Part shown: positions 35,908 through 44,401 of the stretch, in pieces
Layout: each line of letters begins with the position of its first letter
Numbering within the stretch: the first letter of the stretch is position 1
DNA from: Akkermansia muciniphila
GTDB lineage: Bacteria; Verrucomicrobiota; Verrucomicrobiia; Verrucomicrobiales; V1-33
Assembly (NCBI GenBank): GCA_945861415.1
Contig: CAMAUV010000011.1
Location: forward strand, 1-64,000
DNA length: 64,000 bases
Reading direction: 5' to 3'
Notes under the pieces: generated by a model
What the model was told of the DNA's origin: nothing
Database searches by the model: none
What the model saw: the letters and a program-made list of their open reading frames with translations, nothing else
Program-made: the position numbers and the translations under genes

Positions 35908-35935
35908 TGATCATCACGGCCCATAACTCAAACCT

Positions 35936-36511
35936 ATGAACTTTCTCCTTCCGGAAACCACCTTCATCGAACCCTTCAGTGTGGACATCGATCTCGCCGC
36001 CGGCGTGATGAAGGATCCCGCGAGCCGACTCACGCGCCGCGCCTCCGACATGCGCGGATACTATCGTGATGCGGCGGCGCTGGACGCGCTCATCGCGGAC
36101 GGCGATCCCGTGCACTACGAAGTCTTCGAGCGTGCGGTGCCGCATGAGTACGGGCACCTCATGTATTGCATCAGTGATCTGAAGCCCGGCTGTGTCGGCG
36201 ATGAGTGCTTCATGACCAAAGGGCACTATCACACGCGCATCAATACCGGCGAGATTTACCTCGCGCTGCGCGGACGCGGGTTCATGATGATGAAAACGGC
36301 GGACGGTCAGTGCCGGTGGGAGGAGTTCGTGCCGGGACGCATGGTTTATGTTCCGCCCTACTGGGGACACCGCAGCATCAACACCGGCGACGAGCCGCTC
36401 ATCTCCTTCTGCGTCTATCCCGGCGACGCCGGCCACAACTACGGCGACATCGAGCGCGAGGGATTTCCGAAACGGGTGTTTCACCGCGGCGGTCAAATCA
36501 TTGTCGAGTGA
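35936..36511 (+). CDS. Cupin-type glucose-6-phosphate isomerase
   Basis: A 191-residue cupin of the archaeal-type phosphoglucose isomerase family. Metal ligands are visible: K-G-H-Y-H-T-R-I-N-T-G-E-I-Y-L-A-L (two His and a Glu) and Y-V-P-P-Y-W-G-H-R-S-I-N (third His). The family interconverts glucose 6-phosphate and fructose 6-phosphate. In this locus it may act on another phosphosugar or link the pathway to glycolysis. It follows the dehydrogenase by 28 bp and precedes the next gene by 3 bp. Confidence 0.9.
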   Translation: MNFLLPETTFIEPFSVDIDLAAGVMKDPASRLTRRASDMRGYYRDAAALDALIADGDPVHYEVFERAVPHEYGHLMYCISDLKPGCVGDECFMTKGHYHTRINTGEIYLALRGRGFMMMKTADGQCRWEEFVPGRMVYVPPYWGHRSINTGDEPLISFCVYPGDAGHNYGDIEREGFPKRVFHRGGQIIVE

Positions 36512-36514
36512 ATC

Positions 36515-37444
36515 ATGAAAGTTCTTGTCACTCCGCGCTCCGTCACGCGCAGCGGCCATGCGTCGCTGGATAAATTGCGCGCCGCCGGCTGCGAGGTTGT
36601 GTTCTGTAAGCCCGGACAGCAGCCTGACGAATCGGAACTCTGCGCCCTGCTCCCGGGATGCGCCGGTTACCTCGCCGGCGTGGAACCCGTCACCGCCCGG
36701 GTGCTGGACGCAGCAGTCGATCTTCGCGCCATCAGCCGCAACGGCACCGGAGTGGACAACATTGATCTCGCCGCCGCCGCCGCGCGCGGCATCGCTGTGC
36801 TGCGAGCCGATGGTGCGAATGCGCGCGGAGTCGCGGAACTCACCCTCGCCCACCTGCTAGCGCTGGCGCGCGGTCTCGCGCCGGCTGATTCCGCTTTGAA
36901 ACGCGGCGCATGGGAGCGCGGCTCTGCCGGCATGGAAATAGAAGGCAGAACGCTCGGCCTCATCGGCTGCGGCCGCGTCGGGCGGCTGGTCGCGCGCATG
37001 GCGCTTGGCTGCGATATGCGCGTGGTCGCCTTTGATGCGTTTCCCGACGCCGGTTTCCAGCCCGGCGCGGGATTTCGATTTACCGGATACGATGAAGTCG
37101 TCTCCACCGCCGATTTCCTCAGCCTGCACTGCCCGCCTAACGCTGACGGCACGCCGGTTCTGACTGCCGCTGCCGTGGAGCTGATGAAGCCGGGCGCGCT
37201 GCTCATCAACACCGCGCGCTACGATGTTTTCGATCCCGCCGCCGTGCTCGCCGCGCTCGATTCCGACCGCCTCGCAGGGGTCGCGCTCGATGCGTTCGAC
37301 ACCGAGCCTCCTACCGATCAGCGTCTCGTGCAGCATCCGAAAGTCCTCTCCACGCCCCACATCGGCGGCTACACCCGGGAGAGTATCGACCGGGCGATGA
37401 TCGGTGCGGTAGAAAACCTCCTGGAGGCGCTGGTTGGTGTATAG
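36515..37444 (+). CDS. D-2-hydroxyacid dehydrogenase (phosphoglycerate dehydrogenase-like)
   Basis: A 309-residue NAD-dependent enzyme. The NAD motif is L-G-L-I-G-C-G-R-V-G-R-L-V-A near 147. The catalytic residues are the Arg in I-N-T-A-R-Y-D near 235, the Glu in F-D-T-E-P-P near 266 and the His in S-T-P-H-I-G-G near 284. Length fits a single-domain-pair hydroxyacid dehydrogenase without an ACT domain. It may reduce or oxidise an acid at the end of the sugar pathway. The last codons run into the left arm of a palindromic repeat whose TATAG supplies the TAG stop, so the natural C-terminus may have been altered. Confidence 0.9.
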   Translation: MKVLVTPRSVTRSGHASLDKLRAAGCEVVFCKPGQQPDESELCALLPGCAGYLAGVEPVTARVLDAAVDLRAISRNGTGVDNIDLAAAAARGIAVLRADGANARGVAELTLAHLLALARGLAPADSALKRGAWERGSAGMEIEGRTLGLIGCGRVGRLVARMALGCDMRVVAFDAFPDAGFQPGAGFRFTGYDEVVSTADFLSLHCPPNADGTPVLTAAAVELMKPGALLINTARYDVFDPAAVLAALDSDRLAGVALDAFDTEPPTDQRLVQHPKVLSTPHIGGYTRESIDRAMIGAVENLLEALVGV

Positions 37445-37584
37445 GCTTCAGCCGATCAGCCTTCCCCGCGGCGAAGCCGCCACTTCTCAACTCAATGCTC
37501 GCCGAGCGACGTGGAGTTGTTCCAATTCAGAAGAAGTGTGGCGGCTGCGCCGCAGTTTGGTTTAGATCGGCTGAAGCCTATACA
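37438..37584. repeat. MITE-like palindromic element
   Basis: Perfect 20-bp terminal inverted repeats (37438-37457 and 37565-37584; core TAGGCTTCAGCCGATC) flank about 107 bp. The inner arms pair imperfectly (GCGGCGAAGCCGCC near 37470 with GGCGGCTGCGCCGC near 37540). It encodes no protein. The outer TA dinucleotides would suit a TA target duplication of Tc1/mariner or IS630-type MITEs. It lies between convergent genes and may also act as a bidirectional terminator. Confidence 0.7.
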
Positions 37585-37602
37585 TCAACACCAGCACCAA
37601 CC

Positions 37603-38769
37603 TCACTTTCCCTTTCCATAGCGGCGGCGGTATTCGCCCGGGCTGGTGCCGGTCTGCTTCTTGAAGAAGCGGCACATGTATTCGTGGTAATCGAAACCGC
37701 TTTGCTCGGCGACCACCGGCAGGGTGTAGTCCGTCTCCACCAGCAACTGCTTCACGCGGCGCAGGCGGATTTCATGCACCTGTTCCATGGGCGTATGGCC
37801 GGTCAGGGCGCGGAACTTCTTCTCGAGGGCACGGCGGGAAAGGCCGGACGCCCTCGCAATGAGAGCGCCGTCGATTTCGCGGCAGGCGTTTTCGCGGATG
37901 AAGCGGATGGCCTTGGACACCTGCGCATCCTTCACGGCGATCACGTCCGAAGACTGCCGCACCACCACTGCTCCAGGTTCGAAGAAGTAGTTCGCCGCGG
38001 GAATTTTTTCGCCTCGCATCATCCGGTCGAGCAGCGCGGCGGCTTCGTAGCCGAGCTTTTGAGCATTCTGGTCGAGGCTGGAAAGCGGCGGGCTGGCGAG
38101 TTCGCAAAGCACCGGATCGTTGTCCACGCTCACCACCGCGACATCGTCCGGCACGCAAATGCCAGCGCGGCGGCAGGCATCGAGCACCTGGACGCCCTGG
38201 CTGTCGTGCGCCGTCATGACGCCCGCGGGTTTTGGCAGGGCGTGGAGCCATTTGATGAGTGATGCTTGGGTGCGTTCCCAGTTCTGCGGCTGATCCCATC
38301 CTCCGGGCGGCTCGTATTCGCAGCAGTCGCCGCCATGCTGCGCCACATGCGCCGAAAACACGGCAAACCGGTCTCGTTCCCAGCGTTTGCCTCCGGCGAC
38401 TCCGCAGTAGCCGAAATGACGGAATCCACGCGACATCAGATGCTCCGCGATGCGCATCGCGATGAGCCGCTGGTTGGGGAATACCGTGGGAAAGGCCGGA
38501 GCCTCCTGGAGGTGCCGCAGGCTCACCACCGGAATGCCTCGCCGCTGAGCGGTCCGGCAAAGCGAGTGATTGAGTCCACGCGTGATGATGCCGTCGCCCT
38601 TCCAGCGCGCCAGCCATGCGGGATCATCGTCATCCTGCCCGCGCTCCTGGGCAAAGATGCTCCATGGACCGTGCAGCGTAAGATACCTGCTGATTCCCAG
38701 CAGGATTTCACGGCCATAAACCTTGGAGGTTTCGACGATTAGCGCGACATGCGGGGGACGGTTCTCCAT
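37603..38769 (-). CDS. XylR-like AraC-family transcriptional regulator
   Basis: A 388-residue regulator. Residues about 5-270 form a LacI-type periplasmic-binding-like sensor (A-L-I-V-E-T-S-K-V-Y-G-R-E-I-L, V-S-V-D-N-D-P near 225). Residues about 290-388 carry two AraC helix-turn-helix motifs (I-A-R-A-S-G-L-S-R-R-A-L-E-K-K-F and V-V-A-E-Q-S-G-F-D-Y-H-E-Y-M-C-R-F-F) and the family ending G-T-S-P-G-E-Y-R-R-R-Y. This is the architecture of sugar-responsive XylR. It likely controls the adjacent sugar locus. An in-frame ATG at 38784 is an alternative start. Between it and the divergent gene, ACAATGAGC (38817-38825) and an inverted match (CATTGTTCA, 38867-38875) might be an operator. Confidence 0.9.
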   Translation of the reverse strand: MENRPPHVALIVETSKVYGREILLGISRYLTLHGPWSIFAQERGQDDDDPAWLARWKGDGIITRGLNHSLCRTAQRRGIPVVSLRHLQEAPAFPTVFPNQRLIAMRIAEHLMSRGFRHFGYCGVAGGKRWERDRFAVFSAHVAQHGGDCCEYEPPGGWDQPQNWERTQASLIKWLHALPKPAGVMTAHDSQGVQVLDACRRAGICVPDDVAVVSVDNDPVLCELASPPLSSLDQNAQKLGYEAAALLDRMMRGEKIPAANYFFEPGAVVVRQSSDVIAVKDAQVSKAIRFIRENACREIDGALIARASGLSRRALEKKFRALTGHTPMEQVHEIRLRRVKQLLVETDYTLPVVAEQSGFDYHEYMCRFFKKQTGTSPGEYRRRYGKGK

Positions 38770-38897
38770 GCGTGCTTCTGCCATCCTTTGCCTGGCAGTG
38801 CAAGAATGAGGCTTCACAATGAGCGGTGCGCCGTTGTATAAGAAATTGCCCGCCATTGTTCATCGCTCCATTCCTCCGACTCCGCCACACTGACTTC

Positions 38898-41800
38898 ATG
38901 ATCCGCACCCTTCGCCCATTCATCCTCAAGGCGGCGCTACCGGCCTTTGCTTGCGCGCCGCTCACCCTCCGCGCTCAGATCACTTCGCCGCTGGATATCC
39001 CCGGCCATGTCCTGTGGCTCGACGGCGACGACCTCGATGGCGACGGAAATGTGGACGCGGCGGTCACGGGCACGGCGGTCACGGCGTGGGCCGACAAGTC
39101 CTCCGGCATGGGCACGACCTCTGCATCGCGGACCAACGGGAATCCGCTGCGCGCCGCGTCGGTGAGGGCGGGGCACCATGCGGTGAAGTTCATTGGCGGG
39201 TCGCAGGACAAGCTGGACATTCCCGCGCTCTCGCTTTCCGCGGGATATACTGTCGTGGTCGTGGCGGAGAAATCCGGGAGCTTTGGCGACAGCGGGCACA
39301 TGCTCTCGGGTCTCAATGCGTCGGGCACCGATTGCGTGCTCTATCGCCAGGGCGGCGGAAGCTGCCGTTTCTACAGCGGCGGGCCGACGGGGAATACGGA
39401 CCTCGCGCTGGGCACAATGGCCGCCGGGGCGTGGACGATGGCCGGAGTGCAGATTTTACCCTCGGGCCAGGATTTCGGGCTGCTGCAGTCGGCGCGCACG
39501 GCGATGGAGTGGAATGGCACCGCAGCGCTCCAGGGTGTGAGGATTGGAAATCTGGACCGCGACACGCCGTCGAGCACGAATCGCGCTGAGGCATGGGATG
39601 GACACATCGGCGAGGTCATCATCTACGACCGGGTACTGACGGCGGCTGAGGTCACGGATCTGCGGCGGTGGCTGAACACCAAATATGCGATCGTGATCGC
39701 GGAGCCCACCGGCGCGATGACCCAGATCGAGACCGGCCACGTCAGCGGCGGCGCGCCGTCCACACTGTTGAATACGTCGGAGCCTGTGAGCAGCGGACGC
39801 GTGAATGTGGCGCTCGCCACCCGTGGCGGCACGGCGTTCGCGCAGGATTTCATCGGGCCGGCGGATCCGCGAAATTTCCGGCCGTTCCGCGCCAACGACG
39901 GCCACTACGCCGATGCCCCGGAGGGCGCTCCGCCCATTCAGGAACCATGGATCGGAGCCACGCTGAGTTCGTTTGTAGGTGTGCGCTTCACTGCGCCGGT
40001 GACACTGGACCGCGTGGGCTTTGAGAACCAGTTCGGAGCCCGCCGCAGCGGACAGTTGATCTTCGAATACACGCGCGACGACCTGTCGGCGGTGCCGGCC
40101 CACGTAAACCTCGGGCTCGATCCCGCGGTGATTAACAGCAAAGCATGGCTGCCGCTCGACCTGCTGCAAATCGCCGACGCCGTGGACACTCGGCATCTTT
40201 ACTCCTTCGCGCCACTCACTGCCGTGACGGGCCTTCGCGTGCGCATCAATTCCAGTGCGGCCGAGTTTGCCATGTCGGAACTGGAGGCATGGAGTGCGGT
40301 GCCGCCGGCGGTCAGCTACCCCGGCAGTCCAGCGGCCTTCACGGTACAATTACCGGCGGGCCCGCTGGACCCCGCGCTGCAGGGTGCTACGCCGGCGTCC
40401 TTCAGCATCGCGCCCGCACTGCCGCAAGGCCTGACATTCAGCACGTCGAGCGGACGCATCGCGGGCACACCGACGGTGCTCAGTGCGGCGACGGACTACA
40501 CGGTCACCGCCAGTTACTCTGGCGGGACGCAACTCAATGCGACGGTCAATATTGCCGTCGTCGCGCCGAGCCTTGCCGGTTACACCCGCAGTCCGGCGAC
40601 GTTCACGCGCGGGCGCCTCGCCGTGCCGGTTGATCCCGTGGTTCTGGGGCCACTGCCGACCGGCTATACCGTCTCGCCGCCACTGCCGGCCGGGCTTTCC
40701 CTGGCTCCAACCACGGGCGTCATTTCCGGCACTCCGCTCGTCGCCGCGGCGGCGACGCCTTATGCCGTCACGGCGTCGTTCACCGGCTATCCGGGCTCCA
40801 CTTTCAACCTCACCATCGAAGTGATCGAGCCCGCGTGGACGCTCGACATCACGGAAGTCATGTCCGCGAACGACACCATCCTCGCCGACGGCGACGGGCG
40901 TTTTTCCGACTGGATCGAACTGCACAACTACGGCCCCGCCGCCATCGATCTGAGCGACTGGTCGCTCACGGATTCCGAGGGTTCGCCGCGGAAGTATGTC
41001 TTTCCGCCGCGCCTCATCGAGCCGGGCGGATACCTCGTGGTCTTTGCCTCCAACAACGAGCACGTGGACCCCGCAGGCAATCTGCACACGAACTTCGCGC
41101 TGAGCGCCTCCGGTGAATACTGCGCGCTGATCAGGCCGGACGGCGTGGTTGTCAGGGCAATGACGCTGCCGGCCATGACCGCGGACATTTCCCACGGCAC
41201 GCCGGACCGCGTGAATTACGGCACCTACACGAGTCCCACGCCGGGCGCGGCGAATGGATTCTTCAACGCCGTGTCCGCCGTCGTCACGGCGACACCGCCG
41301 GCGCAGGCGTTTGCGGGCACTGTCACTGTTGCCCTTAGCGCGGCGCTGCCGGCGGGCGGCGTCATCCGCTACACCACCAACGGCAGCGCACCGGTGGTAG
41401 CTTCGCCGGCTTACTCCAGCGCTCTGTCGTTCTCCGTGACGACGAAACTGCGGGCGCGGGTCTTCGCGCCAGGACTGGATCCCGGGCCGGAATTGCGCGC
41501 CGATTATCTCAAGCTCGCCGCGGACCTCGCCGGCTTCAGCTCCAACCTGCCGCTCGTGCTGCTGCACACCGACGGCGCTATTGCCGGGGCGAGTTCCACG
41601 ACGCTCACGGGAGCGGGCGGTCACTTCATTTCCGCGGATGCCGGTACCGGTCGCGCCGCCGCCGCGGGCCTGCCCGCGCACAGTGGACGCGTGGGCCTGC
41701 GGCTGCGCGGGCGCAGTTCGCTCTCGTTCCCTCAGAAGCAGTACAAGCTGGAAACATGGGACAGTACCGGCCGGGAGGTGAATGCGCCGCTCCTCGGCAT

Positions 41801-43991
41801 GGCTGCGTCCTCCGACTGGGTGCTCTCCTCCCCCTACACTGACAAATCACTCATGCGGAATGCCCTGACGTATCTCATGTGGGGCCGCATGGGCTGGCCT
41901 ACGCTGAACTGGCGTTTCGTCGAGGTCTTCATCAATGACGACGGCGATTCCCAGTTTTCCTATGCGGACGACTATGTCGGCGTCTATTTGCTCGTGGAAC
42001 CTCCGGACCTTGACCGCGCGGAAGAGGACGGGCCGCAGAATACAACCGACGCGGCGCAGATCACCGGCGGGTTTATGGTGGAGACCGGGCCGTCGGATGA
42101 CGCGGAGTTTTACACCACCGGCAGCGGCCGTCAGGTCGGTCACAAGCATCGTGATCCCGGTCTCAATAAACTGAACGCCGCGCAAAACGGATGGATTCGC
42201 ACTTACGCCTCGGATTTCGAGAGTGCGCTCTACGGCGCGAACTTTGTCCACCCCTCCAACGGCCGGAACTGGCGCAGCTACACGAACATCGCTTCGCAGG
42301 TGGACTATCGCATCGCGCGCGAATGGGCGCGGAACTTCGACGGCGGCAGCACCTACTGGCATGTGCCGCGCGGCGGCCAGCTCACGATGGGGCCGCTCTG
42401 GGACTACAATTGGGCGCTCGGCAATGTGAACTACGCTGAGGGCGGCGATCTACCGGGCCACCGCACCGACGGCTGGAATCGCAGCTTCACCAACTTCGGC
42501 ACATGGGCTCCGTGGTGGCTGCGCATGGAGCAGGAGGCCGACTGGTGGCAGCAGTTCATCGACCGCTGGAGCGTGCTGCGCGAAACCGTGCTCGCCGACA
42601 CCGCGGTGAATGCGGAGATAGATGCCATCGCCGCGATGCTGGGCGCGGAGGCCGCGAAGCGGAACTTCGCAAAGTGGCCGCAGCTCGGGCGACTCACCGT
42701 CATCAGCCCGCCGGGATATGCTGCGCGCACCACTTATCAGAGCGAAGTGGATTACCTCAAAACCTGGCTGCAGCAGCGCAGCGCGTGGATGGAGTCGCAG
42801 TTTCCCCCGCGCCCCGCCTTTAGCCGCGCGCCAGGCGGCGTGAGCGCCGGCAGCAGCGTAACGCTCACCGCCGCCGCGGGACAGACGATTCACTACATGC
42901 TAAACGGCGAGGATCCGCGGCTGCCCGGCGGCGCGGTGAATCCCGCGGCACTCAGTGTCAGCAGCGGCGGCAGCGTGACCGTCAGCACCTCCGCCATCGT
43001 CACCGCGCGGGCGAAAAACGGCGCCGTATGGGGCGCACCGCGCACCGGAGCCTACGTCACGGGCATCCCCGCAGCACCGGCGTCGCTCGTGCTGACGGAA
43101 ATCCATTACCATCCCGCCGACCCGGCCTCCCCCGCGGAACTCGCGGCTATACCCGCCCTGAGCGATGACGATTTCGAGTTTCTTGAACTCCGCAATGTCA
43201 GCGCCGGTCCGCTCGATCTCAGCGGCGCGACCTTCACAGAAAGCGTCCATTTCACTTTCCCCGCCGGCACCGTGCTGGCCGCGGGTGCGCACATCGTGGT
43301 GGTGGAAAACGCCACTGCCTTCGCGCTGCGTTACGGCAATGGCGCGACCATCGCCGGCCAGTTCACCGGCAATCTCGACAACGACGCCGACACCATTGTA
43401 CTGCGCGCAGTGGACGGCATGGAACTGCTCCGCTGCCGCTACGATGAAGACTGGACAGCGCGCGCCGATGGTGCGGGACATTCCCTCAATCTGCGCGATC
43501 CCTCCCAGCCGCCCGCTGCCTGGAGCCGCGCGGCCTCGTGGGCCTTGAGCGCCTCCACCGCCGGTAGTCCGGGCGCGGGCAATGGTCCGGTCTTCACTGA
43601 CGACTTCACGCTTTGGCGACACACGCACTTTTCCGCCACCGCACTCGGCGATCCGCTGCTCAGCGGCCCCGCCGCCGACCCTGACGAAGACGGCTGGCCC
43701 AATCTGACGGAATTCGGCCTCACCTCTCTCCCGCACTCGTCCGCCTCCCCGCAGCCGCCCGCTCATGTCATCACCGCGAGCGAAGTGGAGTTCACCATCA
43801 CCCGTCCGCGCCTCGCGCCGGGCCTGACATGGGGCATCGAGTCCTCCGGCGATCTTGCTGCATGGACTGCCGCTGCGATGGTGGAGGAATTGATCTCGCA
43901 GACCGATGCCACCCGGACAGTGCGCCTGCGCACGCCGCACGCCGGTCCGGCGCGGCAGTACTGGCGGCTGCGCGCGGTGCTCGCGCCGTGA
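38898..43991 (+). CDS. Giant secreted lamin-tail / CotH protein with LamG-like and Ig-like domains
   Basis: A 1697-residue exported protein. The signal peptide is residues 1-27 (F-I-L-K-A-A-L-P-A-F-A). Then follow a LamG/concanavalin-like domain (about 30-260, with a D-G-D-D-L-D-G-D-G-N calcium-like loop), a discoidin-like region to about 480, two putative-Ig repeats of the P-A-G-L-S-L-A-P-T-T-G-V-I-S-G-T-P type (about 485-665), a lamin-tail domain near 670-790 (D-W-I-E-L-H-N-Y), a chitobiase-like repeat near 830, a CotH domain (about 890-1290; V-G-V-Y-L-L-V-E-P-P) and a second lamin-tail near 1395-1510. It is divergent from the sugar regulator and could be controlled by it. Surface adhesion or protein phosphorylation are the family possibilities. 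Confidence 0.88.
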   Translation: MIRTLRPFILKAALPAFACAPLTLRAQITSPLDIPGHVLWLDGDDLDGDGNVDAAVTGTAVTAWADKSSGMGTTSASRTNGNPLRAASVRAGHHAVKFIGGSQDKLDIPALSLSAGYTVVVVAEKSGSFGDSGHMLSGLNASGTDCVLYRQGGGSCRFYSGGPTGNTDLALGTMAAGAWTMAGVQILPSGQDFGLLQSARTAMEWNGTAALQGVRIGNLDRDTPSSTNRAEAWDGHIGEVIIYDRVLTAAEVTDLRRWLNTKYAIVIAEPTGAMTQIETGHVSGGAPSTLLNTSEPVSSGRVNVALATRGGTAFAQDFIGPADPRNFRPFRANDGHYADAPEGAPPIQEPWIGATLSSFVGVRFTAPVTLDRVGFENQFGARRSGQLIFEYTRDDLSAVPAHVNLGLDPAVINSKAWLPLDLLQIADAVDTRHLYSFAPLTAVTGLRVRINSSAAEFAMSELEAWSAVPPAVSYPGSPAAFTVQLPAGPLDPALQGATPASFSIAPALPQGLTFSTSSGRIAGTPTVLSAATDYTVTASYSGGTQLNATVNIAVVAPSLAGYTRSPATFTRGRLAVPVDPVVLGPLPTGYTVSPPLPAGLSLAPTTGVISGTPLVAAAATPYAVTASFTGYPGSTFNLTIEVIEPAWTLDITEVMSANDTILADGDGRFSDWIELHNYGPAAIDLSDWSLTDSEGSPRKYVFPPRLIEPGGYLVVFASNNEHVDPAGNLHTNFALSASGEYCALIRPDGVVVRAMTLPAMTADISHGTPDRVNYGTYTSPTPGAANGFFNAVSAVVTATPPAQAFAGTVTVALSAALPAGGVIRYTTNGSAPVVASPAYSSALSFSVTTKLRARVFAPGLDPGPELRADYLKLAADLAGFSSNLPLVLLHTDGAIAGASSTTLTGAGGHFISADAGTGRAAAAGLPAHSGRVGLRLRGRSSLSFPQKQYKLETWDSTGREVNAPLLGMAASSDWVLSSPYTDKSLMRNALTYLMWGRMGWPTLNWRFVEVFINDDGDSQFSYADDYVGVYLLVEPPDLDRAEEDGPQNTTDAAQITGGFMVETGPSDDAEFYTTGSGRQVGHKHRDPGLNKLNAAQNGWIRTYASDFESALYGANFVHPSNGRNWRSYTNIASQVDYRIAREWARNFDGGSTYWHVPRGGQLTMGPLWDYNWALGNVNYAEGGDLPGHRTDGWNRSFTNFGTWAPWWLRMEQEADWWQQFIDRWSVLRETVLADTAVNAEIDAIAAMLGAEAAKRNFAKWPQLGRLTVISPPGYAARTTYQSEVDYLKTWLQQRSAWMESQFPPRPAFSRAPGGVSAGSSVTLTAAAGQTIHYMLNGEDPRLPGGAVNPAALSVSSGGSVTVSTSAIVTARAKNGAVWGAPRTGAYVTGIPAAPASLVLTEIHYHPADPASPAELAAIPALSDDDFEFLELRNVSAGPLDLSGATFTESVHFTFPAGTVLAAGAHIVVVENATAFALRYGNGATIAGQFTGNLDNDADTIVLRAVDGMELLRCRYDEDWTARADGAGHSLNLRDPSQPPAAWSRAASWALSASTAGSPGAGNGPVFTDDFTLWRHTHFSATALGDPLLSGPAADPDEDGWPNLTEFGLTSLPHSSASPQPPAHVITASEVEFTITRPRLAPGLTWGIESSGDLAAWTAAAMVEELISQTDATRTVRLRTPHAGPARQYWRLRAVLAP

Positions 43992-44018
43992 TCATTTGCT
44001 GGGCGTGTGCTGCCGGCG

Positions 44019-44180
44019 TTATTCGCCCGGGCTGGTGCCGGTTCCCCGCGAAATCGCGTGATGCTTTCGCAGACACTTCGCGATGGCTGCCAAGTGCTCT
44101 GGTTCACTGTTCCAGCCGTCGTGATTGTAGAGCGCCAGCGGACATCCTAGCTCCCGCGTTCTCTTGACCACGGGAGCAAC
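44019..44180 (-). pseudogene. Relic fragments of an AraC-type tail and a TIM-barrel isomerase domain
   Basis: On the minus strand, V-V-K-R-T-R-E-L-G-C-P-L-A-L-Y-N-H-D-G-W-N closely matches the isomerase-like domain of the 1287-residue protein (V-V-E-R-T-R-K-L-G-C-Q-L-A-L-Y-N-H-G-G-W-N). Immediately after, G-T-S-P-G-E repeats the end of the XylR-like regulator; 23 bases (44020-44042) are identical to the regulator gene near 37630. No start, ribosome-binding site or complete domain exists. These are gene debris. Confidence 0.75.
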
Positions 44181-44184
44181 TGCT

Positions 44185-44250
44185 GCCGAGATCCCCAAAA
44201 GAAGACCGCTTTTTGAAATGCTATCGGGCATCGCGGCGGATTGCCGCTGA
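44185..44250 (+). pseudogene. Relic of the 3' end of the shikimate-dehydrogenase-like gene
   Basis: The + strand reads E-I-P-K-R-R-P-L-F-E-M-L-S-G-I-A-A-D-C-R followed by TGA. The intact gene at 34963-35907 ends D-I-P-K-S-G-P-L-F-D-E-L-S-R-I-A-A-E-S-R with its stop. The copies differ at several bases, so this is an old or paralogous fragment. Bases 44251-44401 hold no gene and must contain the promoter of the next one. Confidence 0.75.
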
Positions 44251-44401
44251 GTTCCTGCAGGTGTGCCATGGTGGGTGTCCGCAGCGGAGCGGTGATCTAA
44301 TCCCATAGCCACAGGACCTAGCGGAGCGAAAAGTTGCATTTCGCCAATTCCCCTGCTGGCGCGGGGCGCAACCGTGGTTAGAGTCAAGGTTCCTAATTGT
44401 C

